DNA of 22,761 nucleotides from a virus: IMG/VR virus record IMGVR_UViG_3300033484_000013, positions 1 through 22,761 of that record; one strand, given 5' to 3'. How positions within the stretch are numbered: the stretch's first letter is position 1; each line of letters starts with the position of its first letter. The position numbers and the translations under genes are program-made. The notes under the pieces were generated by a model. That model did no database searches. It was not told the origin of the DNA and worked only from the letters and a program-made list of their open reading frames with translations. Shown here piece by piece: positions 13,833 through 20,144 of this stretch.

Positions 13833-14215
13833 CAGGTCCTCTCCTTCTCGTGCTTGTCGGTGTTGAAGCGGCAGGTGGGGCACGCGCGCGCGAAGACGTG
13901 CGCGCCCATCGACGTCGGCGTGTGCGTGGCGCGCCGGTTGCGGATGCAGGTCTTGAGCGCGATCGACGCGCCGACGGCGGGGCAATCGACGCGCGCTTCG
14001 ACGAGGCGCGACATCACCTTGCGCTCGATCTCGTCGTAACCCGCGGCGTAGGTGTGGTTGATCACGCGGCTGACCGCGCCCGAGGACAGGCCGATCTTGT
14101 CGGCGACGATGCGCTGCGAGGTAGCGTCGCATGCGTCGGCGAGCTTCTTCACCCACTCGGGCGGCAGCGGAGCCCAGGCGGCGAGCGCCTTCTCGCGGTT
14201 GACCGGACCCTTCAC
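13832..14215 (-). CDS. Helix-turn-helix early protein (127 aa)
   Basis: Residues 20-70 contain a lambda-repressor-like helix-turn-helix: ATSQRIVADKIGLSSGAVSR, then HTYAAGYDEIERKV. This resembles the N-terminal DNA-binding region of Mu B and relatives. Toward the end there are cysteines (CIRN ... CPTC) that could hold a metal. The position downstream of B suggests a free-standing partner of the transposition machinery. GTG start, GTGA overlap with the previous gene. The HTH is fairly clear; the function is inferred. Confidence 0.7.
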   Translation of the reverse strand: MKGPVNREKALAAWAPLPPEWVKKLADACDATSQRIVADKIGLSSGAVSRVINHTYAAGYDEIERKVMSRLVEARVDCPAVGASIALKTCIRNRRATHTPTSMGAHVFARACPTCRFNTDKHEKERT

Positions 14216-14883
14216 GGGCGCCTCCGGCCGAGGATCGGGCCTTTCAGCCCCTCGGGCCTGCGCGTGACGTCGCAGAGATAGCCGGTGTTCGGATCATGGA
14301 AGTTGAGCGTGCGGCCACCAGCCTCGTCGGTCCGGTGCAGGAGAGAAGGCGGCTTCGCGCCGGTGTGCTTCAGCACCATCCAGCGTGTGGTCTCGCCCGG
14401 GCGATTGCCGGGTCCGCGCACCGGCCGGGTGTAGCCAGCGTAGTAGAGCCGGAGCAGGTAGGGCCGCGCGGTCGTCACGGGCACCTGTGAGACCGTCGCG
14501 AGCTGGTCGACATCGAACGGCCCGCGCAGGCGCAGCAGGCGCAGCGCGCGCCACATGCGCTCCTGGCCGGTGGTGCGCGGCGTGCAGCCGGGCCGCCTGA
14601 CCGGGCTCTTGGCGCTGACGCCAGTCACGATCGGCAGCGTGCGCGGTGCACCGGCTTTCGCGCGCCAGCTGCGCCGCTCGCGCTGCCCGTCGGCGCGCTC
14701 GCCGCCCTCCGCCAGGACGAGCTCGACCAGGCCAGCGCGCTTCCACTTGTTGAGCGTGTTGCTGACCGAGCGCACCGAGGCGCTCCCGCCAGCGTGCGCC
14801 CAGAGCGCAGTCGCGGTCATCGGCTGCGCCGCGGCCACCAGCGCCGACCAGACGCCGTCCATGGAGGCGGGCGCGCGGCCCAT
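14212..14883 (-). CDS. Protein with two winged-helix-like segments (223 aa)
   Basis: Two regions look like winged helices. Residues 8-60 read WSALVAAAQPMTATALWAHA with SVSNTLNKWKRAGLVELV, and residues 108-160 read MWRALRLLRLRGPFDVDQLA with VTTARPYLLRLYYAGYTRP. They are joined by an Arg-rich linker. It probably binds DNA and may assist B or act in replication of the phage DNA. The start forms TGATG with the end of B. No named family recognised. Confidence 0.65.
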   Translation of the reverse strand: MGRAPASMDGVWSALVAAAQPMTATALWAHAGGSASVRSVSNTLNKWKRAGLVELVLAEGGERADGQRERRSWRAKAGAPRTLPIVTGVSAKSPVRRPGCTPRTTGQERMWRALRLLRLRGPFDVDQLATVSQVPVTTARPYLLRLYYAGYTRPVRGPGNRPGETTRWMVLKHTGAKPPSLLHRTDEAGGRTLNFHDPNTGYLCDVTRRPEGLKGPILGRRRP

Positions 14884-15657
14884 CAGGCAGCAAGCCGCCG
14901 GGCCGGCAGCTCGCCGGTGAGGATCGGGCGGTCACCCCACCATGCGCGATCGATGTCGGTGACGCCGACGGCCTTCGCCGCGCTCTGCGCATTGAGGAGT
15001 GTCGTCACCAGTCGGCGGGCATTGCCGCCGCTGACGGTCAGGAAGTGGTGGAGCAGATCGTCGGCGATGCCGACGCGGCCCGACTTCAGGTCCTGCTCGC
15101 TCGGCGTGTCCTTCCACGCGCGGCAGCGGTTGTCGCGCAGCGCGCGGGCGTCCTCGAAATCGGTCGGCTGCGCCTTGACCCATGTACGAACGCGGTTGTG
15201 GACGTGACCCCAGCGGCGGATGCTTTCGGGGAAGGTGTCCTCGCCCACGAACAGGATCGGCATCTGCGAGCGGTCGGAGATCTTGCGCGCGACCTGGATT
15301 AGGTTGAGCTTCAGCAGGAAGTCGGCCTCGTCGAGGATGATCGGCCGCTGCTGCTCGACCAGCGCTTCGACGACCTGGTGAAACAGTCCTTCGAAGGTGC
15401 GCTCGGGCGACTTGATGTGCAGCTCACGCGCGAGCTCGGTCATCAGCCACTTCTTGCCGATGCCCTCATAAGCCTCGACATAGACGGCATCGAGCTGAGC
15501 GCCGCAGAAAAAAAACGCTCTCGGTCTTGCCGAGGCCGGAGCGGCCATAGAACACGCCGAAGCGTGGTGTTCCGAACTCGGCCCCGACCAACTCTTCCAG
15601 AGTCTGCAGCGCCAGTGTCATGTTGGTCGTCGGTGCAGGTGGTGGTCGCATCTTCAC
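14883..15657 (-). pseudogene. B: Transposition target-DNA ATPase B (AAA+), frameshifted in an 8-base homopolymer
   Basis: The product is the MuB-type AAA+ ATPase that binds target DNA, delivers it to the transposase and provides target immunity. Walker A is GRSGLGKT (about residues 38-45) and Walker B is IILDEADFLL in the second frame. Coding runs in one frame from the GTG at 15657 to GKTESV, then a run of eight T on the coding strand (15508-15515) puts the continuation (FFCGAQLDAVYVEAYEG...) one base out. With seven T the frame is continuous for 257 residues. As written the first frame stops soon after the run. This could be a sequencing error, a true mutation, or transcriptional slippage that makes some functional B. 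The GTG overlaps the end of A (GTGA). Confidence 0.85.
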
Positions 15658-17285
15658 GATAGGTTACCTTCCGCCTTTGAGAACAGCTTCTCGATGCGCT
15701 TCTGCGCACGATATTCAGGTTCTCCGCGCATCATGTTCGCCCGCGCGAAGTCCCGTTCTTCGACGGGTTCACCCGCAGCTGCGCGCGCGAGGATGGAGTC
15801 GACCCAGCGCATCCGTTCGGCCGGGGTCATGGCTTCGAGCGTCGGTGCCGCTGGCTCGGCGGTCAGCGCCGACTTGACGCGCTCGGCGACGTCGGGCCGG
15901 ATCGCGATCAGCTGCGGCTTGGGCCGGGGTGGCGCGATCGGCGCTAGCGGTTCGGGCGCACGATCGAGGGCTGGCGCCAGCATCTCCGCCTTGGCTGCGC
16001 GCGCCTCCCAGATGATCTCCTCGGGCCGCCAGCGCCTGGCCGCTGCGAGCAGTTCGGCCTGCAGCTCGGCGACCGCGCGCTCCTTCTTGCGGCCTGCCGC
16101 GATCGCGAAGTCACGCTTGGAAAGCCCGAGCGCCTCGTGGTTCAGCGCCTCCCCGATCAGGTTCCAGCGCTGATCGAAGACCAGGAGGCGACCGATATCG
16201 TCCTCCATGCGACGGACGCGGACGCGCTCTCCGTCGCGGCCGATCAGGCACTCGCTCCAGTAGCTGTGGCCCTGATGAACTAGACCCTGCTTGCCCCTCA
16301 CGGTCTTCTCGCCCAGATCCTCGGCGAGCGCGGCGATCAGGATGTTGCGGTCGGGCAGCTCGGCCGGGCGATAGCCTTCGGGCCAGCGCAGCACGCGCTC
16401 GGCTGGCATCTCGCCGGTGGCGCCGTGCGGGCGCAGCCGGTAGCGCCCCGCCAGATACGCGTCGTAGAAGCGCTGCGCCTCCTGCGGGGTGTGGCTGCCG
16501 GTGATCACCGCGCGGCCGGTTTCGCGCTTGGCCTGCGAGCGCAGGCGCTGGGCGGCGGCGACGTTCGGGCCGGTATAGCCGGGGATCAGCCGCGACCCCG
16601 CGTGCATCAGCGTGCGGATGAACGCTTCGACGAATGGCTTCCGGTAGGGCTGCCCGGGGAGGCAGTAGCGCATCTCGATCCCCAGCAGCTTCGCGGCCGA
16701 CTTGACCGACAGCGACGCAAGGCCCGAGCCGTTGTCGGTGCGGATCGCTTCCGGGACCGCGCGCCAGTAGAGGATCGCGGAGAGCAACAGCTTCCGGACC
16801 GCTTCCGAACTCTCGCTGTTGTCGACGATGACGACCGCGTCGCGGCTCCAGACGTCGACCGCGACGAGGACCGTCTTGCGCCCCTCGCTCGTCATCACGT
16901 CCATCTTGGTCGCGTCGATTTCCCACAGCTGGTGCGGGCGCGAGACCTCGGCCGCCATGTCGCCCGCCGCGAGCATGTGGCGGCTGCGATAGCCGTCGCT
17001 GTCGTGCAGGCGGGTCAGCACCTCGCCGTGGCGCGCGCGGAAGTCTGCGACGAAATAGCGGACGGTTCGGTAGGAAGGCGCGTCCCCGCCATAGCGCGCC
17101 TGCAGCAGCTCGTGCGCGTCGGCGGCCGAGGCGTGGGAGTTCCTGGTCAGCAGGCTGCGCACCATGCCCACCGCCTGCGGGTGCCGATCGAACCAGCCCG
17201 ATCCAGCAGGGCGTCCACGGCCCGACCGCGGCTGCGCGGCAGGCGCGAAGTCCGCAGTGACGAGGCGGAGCAGCGGGCGGGTCAT
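15654..17285 (-). CDS. A: Transposase A, Mu-type DDE recombinase
   Basis: The 543-residue protein carries the DDE triad: WEIDATK (D124), IRTDNGSGL (D184) and KPFVEAFIRT (E220). The last two are 35 residues apart after the first, as in DD35E recombinases. Residues 25-110 form the end-binding helical region, and the C-terminal part (from about 330) contains the beta-barrel and a tail that would contact B. It is shorter than MuA (663 residues): the N-terminal enhancer-binding domain (Ialpha) appears absent, and Ner is a separate gene upstream. It would cut and join phage ends during integration and replicative transposition. Start overlaps ner by ATGA. Confidence 0.93.
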   Translation of the reverse strand: MTRPLLRLVTADFAPAAQPRSGRGRPAGSGWFDRHPQAVGMVRSLLTRNSHASAADAHELLQARYGGDAPSYRTVRYFVADFRARHGEVLTRLHDSDGYRSRHMLAAGDMAAEVSRPHQLWEIDATKMDVMTSEGRKTVLVAVDVWSRDAVVIVDNSESSEAVRKLLLSAILYWRAVPEAIRTDNGSGLASLSVKSAAKLLGIEMRYCLPGQPYRKPFVEAFIRTLMHAGSRLIPGYTGPNVAAAQRLRSQAKRETGRAVITGSHTPQEAQRFYDAYLAGRYRLRPHGATGEMPAERVLRWPEGYRPAELPDRNILIAALAEDLGEKTVRGKQGLVHQGHSYWSECLIGRDGERVRVRRMEDDIGRLLVFDQRWNLIGEALNHEALGLSKRDFAIAAGRKKERAVAELQAELLAAARRWRPEEIIWEARAAKAEMLAPALDRAPEPLAPIAPPRPKPQLIAIRPDVAERVKSALTAEPAAPTLEAMTPAERMRWVDSILARAAAGEPVEERDFARANMMRGEPEYRAQKRIEKLFSKAEGNLS

Positions 17286-17572
17286 TGCGGCCCTGCCCTG
17301 CGGCCGCAGCGCGGGCGCGGCTGCGGCGACTTGCGCGAGCCGTCCGGATGATATCGTGACGGCCAGATAACTTCCGGGTGCAACCCGAGCGTCTTCGCGA
17401 TGGCGCGTTCGGCCGGGCCATGCGGGCGGTGGAGTGCAAGGGAGATAACCTGACGATGCAGCAGATGAGCCTCCGCCACCTGCCGGAGGGTCACGTCGCG
17501 CTTTCGGATCGCTGCCTTGATGTCCTCGGGATGCCAGTCCCGGGCCCGCAGGCCGTCCCTCTCCATGGACAT
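17282..17572 (-). CDS. ner: Ner-like early regulator (helix-turn-helix)
   Basis: The 96-residue protein matches Mu Ner/SfsB: DWHPEDIKAAIRKRDVTLRQ, then HLLHRQVISLALHRPHGPAE, RAIAKTLGLHPEVIWPSRYH. Ner is a small DNA-binding protein that shuts down early and repressor transcription once the lytic cycle starts. It is the first leftward gene, divergent from the repressors across an 80-base control region. The ATG at 17572 is used; a second ATG lies two codons later. No strong SD precedes it, so it may be translated from a leaderless or short-leader message. The C-terminal 20 residues are basic. Confidence 0.9.
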   Translation of the reverse strand: MSMERDGLRARDWHPEDIKAAIRKRDVTLRQVAEAHLLHRQVISLALHRPHGPAERAIAKTLGLHPEVIWPSRYHPDGSRKSPQPRPRCGRRAGPQ

Positions 17573-17652
17573 ATGATGTGCCCTGCGGGACTTTGCTTTG
17601 TCAATGCGGTTCCACTAGCGCGCAAAAAAGTTTCGGAGGGCGCCCAGGCGGC
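17573..17652. promoter_or_regulatory. Divergent control region between ner and the repressor genes
   Basis: This 80-base region must hold the early leftward promoter, the repressor promoter and operators. On the minus strand a perfect -35-like TTGACA lies at 17604-17599, but the hexamer 17 bases on (GCACAT) is a poor -10. ACAT-ATG-ATGT (17569-17579) is a small dyad overlapping the ner start and a candidate operator. The rightward repressor has GGAGGG at 17635-17640. The region is AT-richer than the flanks, including AAAAAA. Exact promoters cannot be fixed from sequence alone. Confidence 0.5.
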
Positions 17653-18312
17653 ATGAAGCCGGAGTGGAATTTCTCAGCTGACGCGAAAGATCGGCTGCGC
17701 CGCGCCGTCGAGCGCTGGGGCAACCAGGCGCGCGCCGCGGCGGCGTCGGGCCTCAACAAGCAGACGGTACAGCGACTGCTCGATCCGAAGGTGGAAAGCG
17801 ATGTGTCGCTGACGCGTGTCGCAGCGCTTGCGCGAACCGTTGGCGTCAGTCTCGACTGGGTTATTCACGGGCGGCAGGAGCCCGCGTCCGGACCCGGAGA
17901 GGAGTTTGGCTTAGTGGCGCTCTACGATATCGAGTTGGCGGCTGGGCATGGCCGCCAGCCGATGACCGAGGAGCCGACGGGGTTTTTCGCGTTCAGGCAG
18001 GATTATCTGAACCGCTTCGCCGACCGGTCAGCACTCGCGGTCCTGACGGTCAGGGGCGACTCCATGACGCCTGAGCTGCAGGACGGCGATAATGTGCTAA
18101 TCGACCGGGCGCAGTCCCGCGTGGGGGACGGCATCTATGCCGTGCGCCTCAGCGATCAGCTGCTGATCAAGCGGGTGCAGCAGATGGTTGGCGGCATCTG
18201 CCTGCGGAGCGACAACCGAGCCTATGAGCCTCTCTACCTGGCCAATGGCGATCCCGAGTGGGCGATCCTTGGCCGGGCCGTGTGGGTCGGCCGCAAGCTG
18301 GCAACCGATTAG
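17653..18312 (+). CDS. CI/LexA-like prophage repressor 1 (HTH + S24 peptidase)
   Basis: The 219-residue protein has an N-terminal helix-turn-helix (residues 12-70; GNQARAAAASGLNKQTVQRL) and a C-terminal LexA/S24 domain with the serine in RGDSMTPELQDGD (S137) and lysine in LLIKRV (K173), spaced 36 residues as in LexA. An Ala-Gly bond in ELAAGHG (97-98) is in the right place for self-cleavage, so induction by RecA after DNA damage is plausible. The ATG at 17653 is preferred over upstream codons in frame because the HTH starts here. It should keep the early operon silent during lysogeny. Confidence 0.85.
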   Translation: MKPEWNFSADAKDRLRRAVERWGNQARAAAASGLNKQTVQRLLDPKVESDVSLTRVAALARTVGVSLDWVIHGRQEPASGPGEEFGLVALYDIELAAGHGRQPMTEEPTGFFAFRQDYLNRFADRSALAVLTVRGDSMTPELQDGDNVLIDRAQSRVGDGIYAVRLSDQLLIKRVQQMVGGICLRSDNRAYEPLYLANGDPEWAILGRAVWVGRKLATD

Positions 18313-18327
18313 AGGACCGTAGAGCGC
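18271..18327 (+). repeat. Direct repeat at the end of repressor 1 (copy 1 of 2)
   Basis: These 57 bases align without gaps to 18964-19020. The first 29 are identical (codons for GRAVWVGRKL) and about 19 of the next 28 match, running past the stop codon into non-coding DNA. This shows that the two repressor genes arose by tandem duplication including their 3' flank. Confidence 0.75.
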
Positions 18328-18354
18328 TATTCCTGCGTGGGAAGGGGGTAAATC

Positions 18355-18996
18355 TTGTTAACGAGCGACGAGAGGGACCGCTTGCGGGAGGCGATCCGGC
18401 GTGCGGGCGGCTACGACCGTGTTCACGCGGCGACCGATATCCCTGTGTCGACGCTGAAGAAGATGGTTGGCGAGGCGAGCGATCCGGGGTTCAGCCGAAC
18501 GGCGAGGGTTGCCCGTGCAATAGGTCTCGGGCTGGAGGAGTTGGCGTTTGGCGACGCTCCGGGCTCAAGCAAAAGCGGCATGTCTGAATTCGGGCACATC
18601 CCGCTCTATGACGTGGAAGTGTCTGCCGGAGATGGACGCACGGGAACCCTCGAGCGGCCAGTCGGCACGCTCGCATTCCGTGAGGACTATCTGCGAAGGT
18701 TCAGCGACCGGTCGAAGCTCGCTGTGCTGCTCGTGCGCGGCGATTCGATGGTGCCCGAGCTGCAGGACGGCGACCATCTGCTGATCGATCAGTCAGAGCG
18801 CCACGCGGCCGAGGGGCTTTGCGTGGTTCGGTGGGGCGACCTACTGATGGCGAAACGGATTGTTCGAACGTCGGCGAGCGGCATGCGACTGGTCAGCAGC
18901 AATCCCATCTACCCGCCGATCGAGATCGACCGCGACGCCGAGGGCGACAACTTCGCGATCATCGGCCGGGCCGTGTGGGTCGGCCGCAAGCTCTGA
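18355..18996 (+). CDS. CI/LexA-like prophage repressor 2 (HTH + S24 peptidase)
   Basis: The 213-residue protein begins at a TTG with a strong ribosome site (AAGGGGG). Its C-terminal S24 domain is clearly related to repressor 1, about half identical by eye, with the serine in RGDSMVPELQDGD (S131), lysine in LLMAKR (K167) and an Ala-Gly bond in VSAGDG. The N-terminal 60 residues (REAIRRAGGYDRVHAATDIP, TLKKMV) differ from those of repressor 1, so the two probably recognise different operators. It may be co-transcribed with repressor 1, 42 bases downstream. The weak TTG start suggests lower expression. Its distinct role, perhaps controlling the other arm of the phage, is inference. Confidence 0.85.
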   Translation: MLTSDERDRLREAIRRAGGYDRVHAATDIPVSTLKKMVGEASDPGFSRTARVARAIGLGLEELAFGDAPGSSKSGMSEFGHIPLYDVEVSAGDGRTGTLERPVGTLAFREDYLRRFSDRSKLAVLLVRGDSMVPELQDGDHLLIDQSERHAAEGLCVVRWGDLLMAKRIVRTSASGMRLVSSNPIYPPIEIDRDAEGDNFAIIGRAVWVGRKL

Positions 18997-19020
18997 GCCG
19001 TTTTAAGGCCCGTGGAGCGC
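18964..19020 (+). repeat. Direct repeat at the end of repressor 2 (copy 2 of 2)
   Basis: Partner of 18271-18327, 48 of 57 positions matching without gaps by hand alignment. Here the stop codon falls three codons earlier in the alignment than in repressor 1, so part of what is coding in copy 1 is non-coding here, yet similarity persists. Confidence 0.75.
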
Positions 19021-19142
19021 CTTCGAATCGCCGCCCGGTGTCTGACGCCAGACGACCCGCAAAAGGCGCCCAGTGGGGCTGGGCACGGCTGCACAGGGCT
19101 TTCCCGCCGGCACCCCCGTCCGGAGCCCGCTAGAGCGCGAGC

Positions 19143-19451
19143 GTGAAGCCAGACGAAGACGCTGCCGCACTGCCGGTGACGCCAACGGCGAGCCGATCGT
19201 TGCCCGCGCTTGCAACCGCCTCGCTCGTCGTGACGGCAGTGTCCACGGCGGCGATGGCGATCTGGCTCATTGCACCCGGCTCGCTGCGTCCCGGCATCTT
19301 CGGACCAAGCCAGGCGGTGTGCGCGAGAGCGGCGGGACAGGAAGCCGAAGCCCGCGCCAGGCTGCTTACCAGTCGCAACGACCCGTATAACGCCATGATC
19401 GCTGCCAGCGAGATCAAAAACCTTCAGGTGGTGCTGAGCCGCTGCGACTGA
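19143..19451 (+). CDS. Small single-span membrane protein (102 aa)
   Basis: The GTG-initiated product has a polar start (MKPDEDAAALPVTPTASRSL), one membrane segment at about residues 22-46 (LATASLVVTAVSTAAMAIWLIA) and a 55-residue soluble tail with two cysteines. Codon use is looser than in the late genes, like that of the repressors. It lies between the immunity region and the capsid operon on the same strand as both, a place where phages often carry genes expressed in the lysogen. It could be an exclusion or envelope protein; no family recognised. A ribosome site is not obvious. Confidence 0.55.
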   Translation: MKPDEDAAALPVTPTASRSLPALATASLVVTAVSTAAMAIWLIAPGSLRPGIFGPSQAVCARAAGQEAEARARLLTSRNDPYNAMIAASEIKNLQVVLSRCD

Positions 19452-19650
19452 CGGGTGGCGTTTGCGTCGGAGGCTTCCAACCGATTAGGCCGCGCAGAAC
19501 CGCTCGCAAACTGCCTTAAGGTCCGTCCGTAGCGCGGCACCCCCCCGAAAAAGCGCTGGCGGGGCTGTGAAAGGGATTCCCAGGCCGATCGTTCGGCGCC
19601 GCGACCCTGCAAAGCTGGCAACGGCACCGCGAGCGGGCTACAACGCGCGC

Positions 19651-20025
19651 GTGAACGCCGTCCGGTCGATCATCGCGCTCGCCGCGGCGCTGGCGTTGGC
19701 CTCCTCTCCGGCGGGTGCCGCGCGCAAGGCGTCGGCCGCACGCAAGCTCTGCTGGCAGGGCTATTGCCCCTGCACCGGCCCGTACCGCGACGGCCCCGAT
19801 TTCATGATCTGCCGCCAGCTGCGCGCGGGCATCCACGTGGAACCCCGCATCCTCGCTGCTGCGTCGGGCCTGCGCGACGCACGGCGGCAGATGGCGGAGT
19901 TCTCGTGGGGCGGCGATACGAGCCTCCGCGAGAAGCGGCGGATCACACGCGATCCCTGCCTGGGCATCGAGACCCCAAGCGAGATACGGCTGTGCGAGGC
20001 CGAGCACGATCAGCCCCGCCACTAG
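19651..20025 (+). CDS. Small secreted, cysteine-containing protein (124 aa)
   Basis: From the GTG at 19651 the protein has a signal peptide: NAVRSIIALAAALALASSPA with a likely cut after AGA (about residue 22). The mature part holds CWQGYCPCTG and further cysteines (MICRQ, DPCLG, RLCEAE), six in all, suggesting disulfides in the periplasm. A longer frame from 19567 adds 28 residues that would mask the signal peptide, so I prefer the shorter start. Third codon positions are GC-rich in this frame. No family recognised. It may be a lysogenic-conversion gene. A minus-strand frame across the same DNA also begins with a signal-like sequence but has worse codon use. Confidence 0.6.
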   Translation: MNAVRSIIALAAALALASSPAGAARKASAARKLCWQGYCPCTGPYRDGPDFMICRQLRAGIHVEPRILAAASGLRDARRQMAEFSWGGDTSLREKRRITRDPCLGIETPSEIRLCEAEHDQPRH

Positions 20026-20060
20026 CGCCAGCCTCGCCACCGCGGCGCTGATCGGCTAAG

Positions 20061-20079
20061 CCCGCCCGCGCGCGGCGGG
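20061..20079 (+). terminator. GC hairpin after the secreted-protein gene
   Basis: CCCGCC and GGCGGG pair around a seven-base CG loop, 35 bases after the stop of the 19651 gene. No T-run follows. It may reduce read-through from the immunity side into the capsid operon. Confidence 0.4.
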
Positions 20080-20085
20080 GAATTC

Positions 20086-20114
20086 CACACCCCGGCGTCG
20101 GTGCCGGGGTAAGC
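20086..20114 (+). promoter_or_regulatory. 29-bp dyad element upstream of the rightward late operon
   Basis: The element reads CACACCCCGGCGTC then GGTGCCGGGGTAAGC and contains ACCCCGGC, six bases, GCCGGGGT (20089-20110). It matches 27 of 29 bases of the element before the leftward late operon, in the same sense relative to transcription. It ends 30 bases before the protease ATG. A CTACAG at 20131-20136 is a possible -10-like hexamer, which would put the dyad centre near -43. A Mor/C-type activator site is the favoured reading; a terminator hairpin is the alternative. Confidence 0.55.
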
Positions 20115-20144
20115 GTCGACGCGGCCCGCTCTACAGCCGTCTCC

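Noticed and set aside
17576-17604. A complete sigma-70 promoter for ner.
   Set aside because: TTGACA is perfect, but no acceptable -10 hexamer lies 16-18 bases away. It is recorded only as part of the control region.
19515-19535. A third copy of TTAAGG-CCGT seen after repressor 2, possibly a set of operators or transposase sites.
   Set aside because: Only an 11-base core matches, spacing is irregular and there is no dyad. The first two copies are explained by gene duplication.
19533-19566. CGAAAAA and CGCAAAA words near 17625, 19063 and 19545 as transposase end-binding sites.
   Set aside because: Mu ends contain similar short words, but no repeated 20-bp site, no terminal TG...CA and no target duplication could be seen, so an attachment end cannot be claimed.
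19516-20040. Minus-strand frame beginning with a signal-like MARLALVAGLIVLGLAQPYLA.
   Set aside because: The start is suggestive, but codon third positions are GC-poor in this frame and the rest is Arg-rich. The plus-strand gene over the same DNA has better codon use and its own signal peptide.
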